The position numbers and the translations under genes were made by a program. Below are positions 51,465-59,250 of a stretch of DNA of 64,000 nucleotides, piece by piece; the first letter of the stretch is position 1, and every line of letters starts with the position of its first letter. The DNA is from Mitsuokella jalaludinii DSM 13811 (GTDB lineage Bacteria; Bacillota; Negativicutes; Selenomonadales; Selenomonadaceae). The stretch lies in the NCBI RefSeq assembly GCF_000702905.1, contig NZ_JNKR01000012.1, positions 1 through 64,000 of the forward strand. Reading direction: 5' to 3'. Under the pieces are notes generated by a model. The model had not been told where the DNA came from, did no database searches, and saw only the letters and a program-made list of their open reading frames with translations.

Positions 51465-51505
51465 AATCGTCAGCCTTGGTCAACGAGACCGAGGCTGATT
51501 TTTTC
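51465..51505 (+). terminator. Terminator after the pilin-like gene
   Basis: TCAGCCTTGGT / AGACCGAGGCTGA stem (with a bulge) followed by TTTTTTC. Confidence 0.75.
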
Positions 51506-51520
51506 GGTAGAGCAGATAGC

Positions 51521-51580
51521 AAAAAATTGACGGATGAATTTCCTTCACTATGATGGAGAAAATTCACCCGTCGATTTTTT
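51521..51580. repeat. 60-bp palindrome, copy A (TTCACCCGTCGA family)
   Basis: Imperfect inverted repeat with arms of ~25 bases (AAAAAATTGACGGATGAATT and complement with mismatches) around ACTATGATG. Same family as 51900-51959 and 56436-56496. Confidence 0.8.
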
Positions 51581-51626
51581 GCTGCTGTGTGTAGCAGCCT
51601 TTATAGTAGAAGATGCTAGAAGCTAC

Positions 51627-51887
51627 TTATTTCCAGAGGACAGATTCTTCGAGGGGGCGACGGCGTTTGTCGCGATGCGGAGCTTCACCGCGGTAGCCGA
51701 GCGCGGTCATGCAGGCAACACCGAAATGTTCGGAGTTATAGAGATGGTAGGTATCCGATAAAATGGACTCAACCTTATCCTTCGTAAAGCCTTCGATGGG
51801 GCAGGAGTCGATGCCCAGATAGGCAGCTGCGAAGAGGACATTGGCCATGACGATATTGTGAACGAACGGGATCCGGGGTGGGGTCAA
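51627..51887 (-). pseudogene. Nitroreductase family protein, C-terminal fragment
   Basis: The 86-codon frame matches only the last third of NfsB-like NAD(P)H nitroreductases: IVMANVLFAAAYLGIDSCPI, VESILSDTYHLYNSEHFGV and the YRGEAPHRDKRRRPLEESV ending. The FMN-binding N-terminal two thirds are missing; the sequence upstream runs within a dozen bases into palindrome B. It is bounded on both sides by copies of the same palindrome, 40 and 12 bases away, so loss of the front may be linked to these elements. No function is expected. Confidence 0.8.
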
Positions 51888-51899
51888 TAGAGTGACTAG

Positions 51900-51959
51900 A
51901 AAAATTCGACGGGTGAATTTCCTTTACTATGATGAAGGAAATTCACCCGTCGAATTTTT
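51900..51959. repeat. 60-bp perfect palindrome, copy B
   Basis: Two perfect 25-base arms (outer AAAAATTCGACGGGTGAATT, then TCCTT) around TACTATGATG. It can act as a terminator for the minus-strand DUF1848 gene, which ends 8 bases away, but is far longer than needed for that. Confidence 0.85.
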
Positions 51960-51967
51960 AACGTCGA

Positions 51968-52921
51968 TCAAAACAAGGAATCCATCTGGCTCTCGGCTGT
52001 CGGCTGGATTTTCAGATGTGTGACTTTGCGCGTGGTAATGGTCTCGTCGCCGCGCAGGGTGCCGGAGAGGATGGTGGCGTCGCTGTGGTGGTCGGCGAAG
52101 CTGGCTTCGGCCATGCGCCCGTTGGTGTTGGCATAGCAGTAGCGGCAGCGGTGCAGGCAGGTGTCATACTGGCCGATGTCGACGCTCTTCATGCAGTGGC
52201 AGACGTCGCGCTGAGTCGGGTCTTTTTTGACGTCGATGGGTGTGCCGATGACGCGTTCGATGCGTTCCTTGTCGATGCAGGCCCCGTGCTCGATGCCGTA
52301 GGCGGCGAGGTCGATTGCCTCAGAGCATGACTGCAGGGTGACACCGGAGCCTTTGGCGAGCCGAGCAAAGCCCTCGGCCAATATATTCATCTCAGGGATG
52401 CCGAGCGGGTGCAGCGCGAGTGGTTTCGTGTTGCGCTCGGTCTTGCGGTAGAGGTCGAGAAAGCTGATAACGCAGCGGTCGGTGTACGGTGCGAGCATTT
52501 CGAGCATGACGGCAAAGTCGTGCAGGTGCCGCTCGATGGTGTAGTGGTCATTGAGCAGGATGGGATCGTAGCGCCAGACCATGCGCGTCTTGCCGAGCTG
52601 CTGCGACATCTGCTGGAAGGTGCGGATGACCTCGCGCTTGTCGGGCAGGCCCGGCTCGACATCGTGGCCGTACGGCGTGATAGTGAACTGGAAGTAGAAC
52701 GGGTACTTCGCGCGGAGCTCTGCGAGATGCGGCAGCATCGGCGCGGCGTTCTTGGTCCAGAAGACGATGCAGTCGACGTCCTCCGGCCGCAGCGAGATGC
52801 GGCTGACCTGTTTGCGGTTAAATGGGTTGATCGCGTCGACGAACCCCGCGCGGACGCGGTTCATGAACCACGGTGTATAGAAAGCCGGAATGTCGGTCCG
52901 GCGGCTGGCACTGATGATCAT
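51968..52921 (-). CDS. DUF1848 protein (radical-SAM-like)
   Basis: A 317-aa protein of the DUF1848 family: MIISASRRTDIPAFYTPWF at the N-terminus, DCIVFWTKNAAPML, FQFTITPYGHDVEPGLP and the C-terminal cysteine set CHCMKSVDIGQYDTCLHRCRYCYAN. The TIM-barrel-like pattern and terminal cysteines suggest an Fe-S/SAM-type enzyme; no reaction has been established for the family. The start at 52921 has AGAGGAA upstream. It begins 17 bases after the stop of the cysteine-rich gene 52939-53883, so the two form an operon. Confidence 0.85.
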   Translation of the reverse strand: MIISASRRTDIPAFYTPWFMNRVRAGFVDAINPFNRKQVSRISLRPEDVDCIVFWTKNAAPMLPHLAELRAKYPFYFQFTITPYGHDVEPGLPDKREVIRTFQQMSQQLGKTRMVWRYDPILLNDHYTIERHLHDFAVMLEMLAPYTDRCVISFLDLYRKTERNTKPLALHPLGIPEMNILAEGFARLAKGSGVTLQSCSEAIDLAAYGIEHGACIDKERIERVIGTPIDVKKDPTQRDVCHCMKSVDIGQYDTCLHRCRYCYANTNGRMAEASFADHHSDATILSGTLRGDETITTRKVTHLKIQPTAESQMDSLF

Positions 52922-52938
52922 GGATGATTCCTCTTTTC

Positions 52939-53883
52939 TCAATGTTTCTGCAGGACGAGGTAGTAGTACCGCGTCCACTTCTTAGGCATGAAACCGCTGT
53001 CACCGCGGAAAATCTTGGCCTGGACCTCCGCAGGCATCTCGTAGGGGCAGCGGCTCCAGGCTGGCGCGCCGCCTGTAAAGAGATTCGTGCCGATGACCTC
53101 GGCAGGTACATCCCACTCCGCCTGCACGCGAGCTGCGAGCTCGCGCATGATGGCCTTGCTGCCCGCATACTTCAGGTCGATGATGACAAAGACAGCGCCG
53201 GGCTTGGCCTGTTCCACCGTGGCGCGCATCTTGCTGAGGAAAGTCTCCTGCTCCGTCGGCCCAACATGGCTCAGATAGTTCTGCAGAAAGTAGACATCGG
53301 CCTGCTCCTGGATGCGCTTGCGGCAGCTCCTGCCGTGCATGCACTGCTCGCATGGCACTAGGTTGTCGCAGCGGTAGATGAGTGTCCCTTCATCGCCGCG
53401 GTGAATCAGGCCATCTTCCTTGCAGAGCTGCCAGCTGATCCGCTGCTCGCTCTTCCAGCCGCATTCCCAGTCGAGGATGGTGATGGCCGTCCTGTCGTGG
53501 AGCTGTGCGCCGCGCAGGGCTTTGAGTGTGCCGTACATTTCGGGGCACGGTCCCCCGGCAAAGAAAGCCAGGTTGAGGACCGGGTAGAACGACTGGCGTT
53601 CCTGCAGGGCCGGGATGACATAGTCGCGGACGACGCGGCAGGCTGGCTCGACGTAGTACGGGTAGTAAGCGAGCATGTACGCCTTGCGGTTTTCCTCGGT
53701 ATGGTAGCGGCTTACACAGGCCTCATTCGCGTACTGCGGCTGATAGCTCTGACGCAGCGACTGCACTGCCTCGCGCACGCGGATGGTTTCCGCATCGCTG
53801 AGACGGCCGTACGGCATAACGGCCGGACCATATGTCTTATCGAAGACGCGGTCAAAAATATTGTGCTCCATCATACGTTCCAT
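52939..53883 (-). CDS. Conserved hypothetical protein with methyltransferase-like motif and Cys/His cluster
   Basis: A 314-aa protein I do not recognise. NLAFFAGGPCPEMYGTL resembles a SAM-binding glycine loop and is followed by an acidic-end strand (ITILDWECGW). A Cys/His cluster, CEQCMHGRSCRKR, could bind a metal, and VFVIIDLKYAGSK fits a later Rossmann strand. There is no signal peptide. Together this suggests a class I methyltransferase variant, faintly like Rsm22-type proteins, but this is inference. It is the first gene of an operon with DUF1848. Confidence 0.55.
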   Translation of the reverse strand: MERMMEHNIFDRVFDKTYGPAVMPYGRLSDAETIRVREAVQSLRQSYQPQYANEACVSRYHTEENRKAYMLAYYPYYVEPACRVVRDYVIPALQERQSFYPVLNLAFFAGGPCPEMYGTLKALRGAQLHDRTAITILDWECGWKSEQRISWQLCKEDGLIHRGDEGTLIYRCDNLVPCEQCMHGRSCRKRIQEQADVYFLQNYLSHVGPTEQETFLSKMRATVEQAKPGAVFVIIDLKYAGSKAIMRELAARVQAEWDVPAEVIGTNLFTGGAPAWSRCPYEMPAEVQAKIFRGDSGFMPKKWTRYYYLVLQKH

Positions 53884-54075
53884 GAGGCAGGTCCCCTTTC
53901 CTTCTTTTCTTCGTGCTTCTTTTCCGTTGACATGTTCATTGTAGAAGAAATGCAGATGGCTTTCGTGTCAAAAAACATGTGAACTTTCGCGGCGGGGCTA
54001 ACGGTTGCTGCTTGACCTATGTTAGAATAGGAAGGAATGATTACAACTGGCAGGCTATTGAAAGGGGATGATGGT

Positions 54076-55440
54076 ATGGCAGGCAGGAAGCGACGCGGTT
54101 GGAACAAGTACATCGCGGATTACGACAAGCTGCGGATGTTCCTGCGGTACATCTCGTATGGCTGCTATCACAAACAATACCTCGCGCGGCAATTGGGACA
54201 GAGTGCGCGGAGTTATGAGGACAACTGGGCGCGGGTGCGATCCTTTCTGCCGGAGGACCGTCTTCAGGCGGTGCGGCAGGGCCACCGCGAGATCCACAGC
54301 CTCAAGGGCGATTCGTATCACAGTTCGTTCAACGACCTTGCGCGCACGTACGCCATCAAGTCGCTGAAGAGCTCGTCGGCCTTTGCGCTCCTTTGCCTGC
54401 TGCAGGTTTTCTCGGGCAAGGCTGCCCGCTCCGGCAGGGAAGCCCGCTTGGCGGACGCAGCCGACACGAATGGCGCCAATGCTTCTGCAGGTGCCTGTAG
54501 TGCTGCTGATGATGGCCGTGGCTTTCTCGACGAGAAGACACTCCTGCAGTATGAGCTCGTCCCGACGGACCGGCCCTTCCCGAAGCGGGTCGAGGACATC
54601 AGCCGCAGCACGCTGCACCGTTACCTCTGCGACCTGACGGATCAGGGGCTCTTGGAGCGCCGCGAGGAGAGCGGCCGCTACAGCTACCGGCTCGCGCCCG
54701 ACATCCTCGGGGGCCTGCGCGAAGACGAGGCCAGCGCCCTGCTCCCAGCCATCGCCTTTTACCGCAATGTCTCGCTGATCGGCATGCCCGGCTACTTCCT
54801 CGAGCAGAGCCTGCGTGCCCGTTATCCAGCCGCACCCTGCGTCGAGGTGCCGTGCCAGTTTAAGCACATGACGATCACGCGCATCCTCGACGATGATGTG
54901 CTCTACGCGCTCGCCTGCTGCATCGCGGAGCGCCGCGCCGTGCGCTTCCGCTACCGCGGCAAGGGCGTCTTAGCCATTCCGTTGCGGCTCATCACGGACT
55001 TCGAGTCGGGCCGCCAGTATCTGCTCGCCATCCGCAAGCGCTGCACCGTCTCGAAGCGCTTCACGATTGCGCAGTCGTACCGCATCGACTTCATGCAGGA
55101 GGTCCAGCCTGCTCGCACCATCAAGAATCAGCCGGACGTCACGCTCCCGGAGCGCCACACCCTGCAGCTCGCCTTTCGCTATGATGACGAGCGCGGGCGC
55201 GACCGTCTCATCTACCGCATCCGGGAGCACGAGCCAAAGGCCACCATTCACGACGACGGCCTCGGCACACTGCACGTCGCGCTTGAGACGGTCGACGACC
55301 TCAAGCTCATGCCGTGGCTCAGGACTTTCTACCCCATCGTGCGCGTTGAGAAAGACGGCCCCGCACACCTCGCCGAACGCATGAAGATTGACATTGAGGA
55401 GGCATTGAAACATTATGGCATACGCCCCGCTCTTCCATGA
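54076..55440 (+). CDS. WYL-domain regulator 1
   Basis: A 454-aa DNA-binding protein. A winged helix region with DISRSTLHRYLCDLTDQGLLERR lies at ~180-205, and the WYL domain (~285-360) has AVRFRYRGKGVLAIPLRLI and GRQYLLAIRKR in the ligand-binding pocket. The C-terminal WCX-like extension ends FYPIVRVEKDGPAHLAE. An unusual low-complexity Ala/Gly/Asp insert sits near residues 120-155. WYL proteins respond to nucleotides or nucleic acid and often guard defence or DNA-damage genes. The start at 54076 follows AAAGGGG. The end overlaps the next gene by 26 bases. Confidence 0.82.
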   Translation: MAGRKRRGWNKYIADYDKLRMFLRYISYGCYHKQYLARQLGQSARSYEDNWARVRSFLPEDRLQAVRQGHREIHSLKGDSYHSSFNDLARTYAIKSLKSSSAFALLCLLQVFSGKAARSGREARLADAADTNGANASAGACSAADDGRGFLDEKTLLQYELVPTDRPFPKRVEDISRSTLHRYLCDLTDQGLLERREESGRYSYRLAPDILGGLREDEASALLPAIAFYRNVSLIGMPGYFLEQSLRARYPAAPCVEVPCQFKHMTITRILDDDVLYALACCIAERRAVRFRYRGKGVLAIPLRLITDFESGRQYLLAIRKRCTVSKRFTIAQSYRIDFMQEVQPARTIKNQPDVTLPERHTLQLAFRYDDERGRDRLIYRIREHEPKATIHDDGLGTLHVALETVDDLKLMPWLRTFYPIVRVEKDGPAHLAERMKIDIEEALKHYGIRPALP

Positions 55441-56365
55441 AGTCCACTCGGAGCTCTTCTTGGCGCTCTGCCGCATCATCAACGCGATTGCGGCAGGGAC
55501 GCGCATGACGCGCGCGGACATCCTGCAGCAGCTGCCGAATCTCGACTGGGGAGGACTTGAGCGGGCCAATGCGCTCATCGATACGCTCTTTCTCTTCCAG
55601 CCCGACGGATCTGCCTGTCTCTTTCTCGACAATGGCATTGCCGCGCGAGCGACGACGGCGGAGCTCGTCTGGCTCCGCGCAATGCTCGAGGATCCAGGCG
55701 CCGCCTTCCTGCTGCCCGACGATCTGCGCGAGAAGCTGCGCCAAACGCTCGCAGCCGTCCCCGAGTGGCCGCGCGAAACAATCTGGCAGACGGTGCAGGA
55801 GCAGGGCGATGACCGCACGGCCCTGCAGGGGCGACTCGCCACCATCTGGCAGGCCCTGCGCGAGAAGCACCAGCTCGCCTATGCCAACCGCGACAGCAGC
55901 GGCCAGATCCACGAGGGAATCTGCTCACCCTGCCGCCTCGAGTACGACGCGGCGGCCAACTGTTATTATCTCATCATCTGGCAGCCCGACGAGGCACGCG
56001 CCATCAAGATGCGCGTTGCGAGACTCGCGTCGGTCCAGTGCCTTGACGCGCCAATCCCCGCAAGTACAGAGGAAGCCTTCCATCAGTTTCTCGCGGACCG
56101 CCGCCAGAGCGTGACCTTGCGCATCGAGCGTCAGAACAACGCCGTCGAGCGCAGCTTCATGATGTTCGCGAGCTACGACAAAGAAGCCAGCTATGACGAG
56201 GAGACAGACACCTATACCATACAGCTCTACTATTACGATTTCGACCGCCGCGAGATCCTGCAGCAGATCCTCTCCCTCGGCGCCGCCGCCACCGTCCTCG
56301 CCCCGGCAGACATGCGCGAAGCCATCATCGAGCGCCTGCAGGCCGCCTGGCAGAACCTGCAGTAG
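55415..56365 (+). CDS. WYL-domain-type regulator 2 (partner of regulator 1)
   Basis: A 316-aa protein translated from an ATG inside the end of regulator 1, with GAGGAGG as ribosome site. It has an N-terminal helical region (FLALCRIINAIAAGTRMTRADI), a WYL-like middle (QLAYANRDSSGQIHEGICSPCRLEYD, NCYYLIIW) and a WCX-type C-terminus (TIQLYYYDFDRREILQQILSLG). The canonical winged helix is less clear than in regulator 1. The overlap implies coupled translation and a heteromeric complex is plausible. Target genes are unknown; no defence genes are adjacent. Confidence 0.75.
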   Translation: MAYAPLFHEVHSELFLALCRIINAIAAGTRMTRADILQQLPNLDWGGLERANALIDTLFLFQPDGSACLFLDNGIAARATTAELVWLRAMLEDPGAAFLLPDDLREKLRQTLAAVPEWPRETIWQTVQEQGDDRTALQGRLATIWQALREKHQLAYANRDSSGQIHEGICSPCRLEYDAAANCYYLIIWQPDEARAIKMRVARLASVQCLDAPIPASTEEAFHQFLADRRQSVTLRIERQNNAVERSFMMFASYDKEASYDEETDTYTIQLYYYDFDRREILQQILSLGAAATVLAPADMREAIIERLQAAWQNLQ

Positions 56366-56435
56366 ATGGTGCGCTTCAACGTAGATGAAGCAAAGGAAAT
56401 CTCATAAAAAGTATTGACTAGAAATTTCCATAAAG

Positions 56436-56496
56436 AAAAAATTCACCGGGTGAATTTCCTTTAATGCGATGAAGGATATTCACCCGGTGAATTTTT
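56436..56496. repeat. 60-bp palindrome, copy C
   Basis: Arms AAAAATTCACCGGGTGAATT plus TCCTT and the complement with one mismatch around TAATGCGAT. It lies between the convergent ends of the WYL pair and iadA and could end both transcripts. Confidence 0.8.
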
Positions 56497-56536
56497 GATA
56501 ATGCAGGTGTATGAAGAAGCCTGCATCGAATAGAGA

Positions 56537-57727
56537 TTATGCTTCAAAGGTTCCTTTGACGATGGCCTGGCCGTCCTCGACCATATGCTGGCCTCTTGCC
56601 CAGACGTGCTGGAGCTCGAAGTTATCGGTGATGACGATGAAGTCTGCATCGCTCTGTGGAGCCAGGATGCCCTTTTTCGGATGGATATGGAGTGCCTTGG
56701 CTACGTTGGTGCTGAGAATCTGGATAGCCTGGTCGATGGCAATGCCTTCTTCTTCGACCATGTCGCGGAATTCCGTGAACATGGAATGCTGATCGCCGAC
56801 GCCGACGCCAATCGGATTGCCAGCATCGTCAAACACTGGCATGCTGCCATTGCCGTCGGAACTCATGGTGATGTGGGAAAGCGGAACACCGGCATCCAGG
56901 GCTGATTTAGCGGCTTTGCTTGGCTTCACGGCATTTTCAGAGCCCGGATGGCTTGGGTCAATACCGGAGGTGATGTCCATGTAGCCCCCTTGCTTAGCCC
57001 ATTCAATGCTTTCGGCAAACAGACGCTTATTGCGGTTGACGTGTGTCGGCAGGAACTGCGTCTTAGGAATCTCTCCGTCTTCTGTAATCTCGAACAGGTA
57101 TTTCATACCATTGCGTCCGTCACCCATGTGCATGTTAATGATGCCGGCTTTGCCGCTGATCATGCCGCCAACACGTGTTTCGGCAGCGAGACGGCGGTAA
57201 TCCTGAGCCGTTGGCTGGCCCGAACGATGATCGCTCATGGCAATTTCACCAGCGCCGATAATCTTGTCAATCATGACGATATCCTTGCGGACGCTGCCTG
57301 TGATGGTCGGTGTGGGAAGTTCATAAGCACCCGTGTAAATATAGGTAGACAGGCCTTCATACTCCAGCCCGCGTGCTTTCGCGAGCAAGCTCTCAACATG
57401 ACGCGTTGTGCCATCCGTTCCGAGCAGACCGCAGACTGTTGTGACGCCAGAGGTGGTTACTTTGGAGAGCAGAAGCTCTGGCGTGCGCGTATGATAGCCG
57501 CCTTCACCGCCGCCACCAATCATATGGACATGACCGTCGATGAAGCCTGGCAGCACGCGGGCACTCTTGAGGTCAATCTCACAGCAGTCGATGCCTTTTG
57601 GCGGCTCGATATTTTTGCCGATGCCGGCAATCTTCTCTCCGGCAATCAGTAGATCCTGAACACCCTGATCTTCAGGGGCATAGAGGTGTGCATTGCGCAG
57701 CATCGTAAAAAATGACTGGTTTGACAT
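56537..57727 (-). CDS. iadA: Beta-aspartyl-peptidase (isoaspartyl dipeptidase)
   Basis: A 396-aa binuclear zinc amidohydrolase that hydrolyses beta-aspartyl dipeptides. Metal ligands are visible as DGHVHM, the bridging glutamate in GGGGEGGYHTRTPE, IINMHMGD, FLPTHVNRN and the catalytic aspartate in MSSDGNGS. Length agrees with E. coli IadA. The start at 57727 uses AAAGGAAG; the long upstream frame is spurious. It is the last gene of a yjiH-yjiG-iadA operon, the same gene set as in E. coli, driven by the sigma-54 promoter at 59029-59044. Confidence 0.95.
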   Translation of the reverse strand: MSNQSFFTMLRNAHLYAPEDQGVQDLLIAGEKIAGIGKNIEPPKGIDCCEIDLKSARVLPGFIDGHVHMIGGGGEGGYHTRTPELLLSKVTTSGVTTVCGLLGTDGTTRHVESLLAKARGLEYEGLSTYIYTGAYELPTPTITGSVRKDIVMIDKIIGAGEIAMSDHRSGQPTAQDYRRLAAETRVGGMISGKAGIINMHMGDGRNGMKYLFEITEDGEIPKTQFLPTHVNRNKRLFAESIEWAKQGGYMDITSGIDPSHPGSENAVKPSKAAKSALDAGVPLSHITMSSDGNGSMPVFDDAGNPIGVGVGDQHSMFTEFRDMVEEEGIAIDQAIQILSTNVAKALHIHPKKGILAPQSDADFIVITDNFELQHVWARGQHMVEDGQAIVKGTFEA

Positions 57728-57806
57728 AAGGTCATCTTCCTTTCTTGAAATATAGTACTTGATACATGTACCATAAATATACCGTCGACGCGAATCACTG
57801 CTATCT

Positions 57807-58283
57807 TCAGAGGAACAGCAGTATGAGGCGCATTGCCCAGATCGAGAGCAAGGCATTGATGAAGCAGATGCTGATGATTGCAACATAATGCTTGGTGTTG
57901 ACGCCAGAGATACCCAAGCAGCGGCCGACGTTCTGTACAGGGTTGCCAATCAGGTAGATGGCCGGAACGAGAGTCGTGAGCTGTGCAGGATCAAGAATGT
58001 TGCTCGTGAAGAGACTCATCGCAACACCGATGCCACCACCCATACTCATGATAGCTGTGACGAGCACAGTTGCCGCTTCACCAGGCAATCCCCAGAGCGC
58101 CATGATGGGGGCACAGACCACACCGATGATATGCAGGAGACCTGTGACATCGAGGATGCGGATGATGACGAAGGCCATGATGACGTTTGGAAGAAGACTC
58201 GTCGTACCAATCTTGAAACCATTGCGTGCGCCATCGATAAAGAGATCAAGGATATTCTTTTTCGCAGTTTCAGGCGTTGCCAT
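57807..58283 (-). CDS. yjiG: YjiG family membrane protein (nucleoside-recognition/Gate domain)
   Basis: A 158-aa inner-membrane protein with four to five helices. LLPNVIMAFVIIRILDVTGL, GEAATVLVTAIMSMGGGIGV and the final NALLSIWAMRLIL match the SpmB/YjiG Gate family. With YjiH it probably forms a two-part transporter or gate for isoaspartyl dipeptides. The ATG at 58283 is preferred to that at 58289 because GGAGG then has normal spacing. It overlaps yjiH by 14 bases. Confidence 0.85.
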   Translation of the reverse strand: MATPETAKKNILDLFIDGARNGFKIGTTSLLPNVIMAFVIIRILDVTGLLHIIGVVCAPIMALWGLPGEAATVLVTAIMSMGGGIGVAMSLFTSNILDPAQLTTLVPAIYLIGNPVQNVGRCLGISGVNTKHYVAIISICFINALLSIWAMRLILLFL

Positions 58284-58959
58284 TTGCATTACCTCCAGTC
58301 GTATCTTTCCGGTAGAACATTTTCAGGTAGATGCGCATCAGATTGCCACCGATAATCTTGAAGACGAACATGACGATGATTGGAACAATGATTGGTGCCA
58401 GCATGAAACTGAAGACAGCTGCGCCAGATGAGAAGTAGTTCGTGATGAAGGCTGAGGCACTTGTCTGATAGGCGATGAGAATGGAGCGTTCATTGTCGGT
58501 GATCTCGCCTTGGTCATAAAGCTCTTTGACCATGCCAGCCGCGGCATCTGTGCTCTGCATGTTAGCGATGCTGGCAAGAGCCGTGATGCCCGGTATGCCG
58601 AGCAGCGGCTTCAGGATTGGCGTCATGAGCTTCTGAGCTGCACGCAGGCCGCCAAGACCGTCGATAACATTGACGATACCAAGAGCCAGGATGACAGCTG
58701 GTATGAGCTCGATGGCAAACAAGAAGCCGTCGCGGGCACCCGTCCCGCCAGCGCCGCGGAAATCCAGTGCTTTTTCAGCTCCCGGTGGAATCGTGCCGAA
58801 TTTACCGTTCAATACGTTGAAGTCGAATACCTTGAGCCAGGTATCCGAAGACGAGAAGATACCAGAGAAGATGATGATGGCAAAGAAAAAGGCAGCATAG
58901 CCTACCCAACCCACCTTGATCTGCGGCGTTTTGTCCTTGGGCGTCTTATTGTCTTCCAT
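58270..58959 (-). CDS. yjiH: YjiH family membrane protein
   Basis: A 229-aa inner-membrane protein. GWVGYAAFFFAIIIFSGIFS is the first helix; GFLFAIELIPAVILALGIVN, SIANMQSTDAAAGMVKELYD and YQTSASAFITNYFSSGAAVF are the family's conserved Gate regions. First gene of the iadA operon; AAGGGAGAG precedes the start at 58959. Confidence 0.87.
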   Translation of the reverse strand: MEDNKTPKDKTPQIKVGWVGYAAFFFAIIIFSGIFSSSDTWLKVFDFNVLNGKFGTIPPGAEKALDFRGAGGTGARDGFLFAIELIPAVILALGIVNVIDGLGGLRAAQKLMTPILKPLLGIPGITALASIANMQSTDAAAGMVKELYDQGEITDNERSILIAYQTSASAFITNYFSSGAAVFSFMLAPIIVPIIVMFVFKIIGGNLMRIYLKMFYRKDTTGGNANGNA

Positions 58960-59028
58960 AAGAATCTCTCCCTTGTTGATATGATTCAATTGATACACTT
59001 CCTAAGATATGGCCACACCTACTTACAT

Positions 59029-59044
59029 TGCAAGATGCGTGCCA
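59029..59044 (-). promoter_or_regulatory. Sigma-54 promoter of yjiH-yjiG-iadA
   Basis: On the minus strand TGGCACGCATCTTGCA matches the -24/-12 consensus TGGCACGnnnnTTGCW exactly. It lies 70 bases upstream of yjiH and is divergent from a sigma-54 activator gene. Confidence 0.9.
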
Positions 59045-59084
59045 AGTCTCTTACTCGATGGACAGTCCTATGAAAAAACATGTA

Positions 59085-59095
59085 TTGCCATGCAA
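59085..59095. promoter_or_regulatory. Candidate activator site (UAS)
   Basis: TTGCCATGCAA is an inverted repeat 41 bases upstream of the sigma-54 promoter. It is close for an enhancer but is the best dyad in the divergent region. Confidence 0.4.
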
Positions 59096-59250
59096 AAGCA
59101 GGCTAAATAAGCAACGTTTGTCTATTCTTTAGATACAAATCTGTTATTTTGAACCAATATGTATACATCTTTATGCTATAAAATGGTATAATAATGGAAA
59201 TGGGATTGAAATTTATGGGAATAAACCCTTTTCTGAGGAGGAAGTCAGGC

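Noticed and set aside
52016-52927. Plus-strand ORFs opposite DUF1848
   Set aside because: They are antisense shadows without start signals.
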